A stretch of 64,000 nucleotides of DNA, from NCBI GenBank assembly GCA_963576725.1, contig OY755241.1:32924853-32988852 (forward strand), given 5' to 3'. The DNA comes from Azorinus chamasolen (taxonomy: Eukaryota > Mollusca > Bivalvia > Cardiida > Solecurtidae). The notes under the pieces were generated by a model, which was not told the origin of the DNA, did not search any database, and was given only the letters and a program-made list of their open reading frames with translations. Below are positions 63,380-64,000 of this stretch, piece after piece. Position numbers and translations under genes: made by a program. Positions within the stretch are counted from its first letter, which is position 1, and every line of letters starts with the position of its first letter.

Positions 63380-64000
63380 AGTCATTTGGTGTGTTGTTAT
63401 TTTGTGTTATTGTATCCGCCTAATGCATGTGCATGTTAAGTGTATAGCAGAAATGCATTTGTCCCTCATTTGAACGAATAGTTCTATGGATATCTGACAC
63501 ATATCTCGGTATATTCTTACGTAGTTTATATTTATCGTCAAAATTGTACACCATTCGCCGCAATTACTGTACGTACTCTACACTTATAAAATTTCGGAGT
63601 TTTTGATTGACACCGTATTCATATGCGGTGTAGTTATAAAGAGACATTCTTACTTGTAAACACACCACTACAGGGTGAGAAAATAACATCTATGCAGTAG
63701 TCTGTTATTGGTGGCACAGGCTTTTAAAAATGATTTACTGTAACACCCCATGATACCGGTGGCCTCACGATACCGGTGTAAATATAAATATCGCCACCTG
63801 CCAATTGTCAACTTTTCATGAAAACGTTCATGAAAACGTGTTCTAGAGTCTGTGTCATGCGTAGAAGTGATGAGTTAAAGTGCCAACACTGTAAAAACAG
63901 TTAACTTCCATTTTGAGATATTGTGATACTGTTAGTGAATTTTCCTGTTAGATTGAACTTTTTGGAACCTGAAAAAAAGATTATAGGTTATAATATGTTT
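63380..64000. other. No recognised feature
   Basis: AT-rich sequence without coding signal; an intron if the exon at 63361 is real. Contains GATACCGG repeated at about 63752 and 63769. Confidence 0.4.

Overview
The window is nuclear DNA of a multicellular animal, most probably a bivalve mollusc. The reasons are two split protein genes with consensus GT/AG introns and metazoan protein sequences, AT-rich spacers, and a very high load of short palindromic elements, hairpin-capped minisatellite elements, tRNA-derived SINEs, LINE relics, mariner elements and an LTR-type retroelement. The species assignment is inference from this repeat style. Nothing bacterial is present: no operons, ribosome binding sites or CRISPR.

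Two genes account for the conserved coding sequence. (1) ANAPC2, + strand, 585-20136: ten exons giving an unbroken 518-residue C-terminal part of the cullin-like subunit of the anaphase-promoting complex; the N-terminal exons lie left of the window. (2) A group II PLP decarboxylase of the aromatic-L-amino-acid decarboxylase (DDC) family, - strand, 52437-27450: twelve exons that join in frame to 478 residues, apparently complete. It aligns without gaps to human DDC numbering through the PLP lysine (Lys303), but the catalytic-loop Tyr332 is Ile and the phosphate-site Ser149 is Cys. The two genes are tail to tail, about 7.3 kb apart.

Layout: 1-20.3 kb, ANAPC2 exons in introns filled with repeats, including a 5.4 kb minisatellite element (12.2-17.6 kb) that carries a second such element inside it. 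20.3-27.4 kb, intergenic, with MITEs, tRNA-like sequences, a minus-strand LINE relic (24.0-25.4 kb) and dispersed repeats. 27.4-52.5 kb, the decarboxylase gene, whose introns hold two plus-strand LINE relics (28.9-30.2 and 34.2-35.5 kb), a mariner relic whose transposase contains a 12-fold 39-bp repeat (40.5-41.8 kb), a 40-bp tandem array split by a palindromic MITE (44.0-44.6 kb) and several SINEs. 52.5-57.3 kb, repeats and spacer without a recognised gene. 57.3-58.0 kb, a three-copy direct/inverted repeat. 58.0-61.9 kb, a decayed retroelement (Gag with zinc knuckle, aspartic protease, start of Pol) with a 1.34 kb mariner inserted in the protease region with a TA duplication, and a second repeat insertion downstream. 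62.0-62.8 kb, interlocked inverted repeats. 63.2-63.4 kb, a palindrome-rich segment before a possible tiny first exon of a gene running off the right edge.

The genes do not form a pathway: one is a cell-cycle ubiquitin ligase subunit, the other an amine- (or possibly aldehyde-) forming enzyme. Most of the unusual content is in the repeats: several unrelated-looking families share one architecture (5' palindrome, tandem units of roughly 130-170 bp, 3' palindrome, CTTG end), and some of their units contain stacked AGGTCA nuclear-receptor half-sites.
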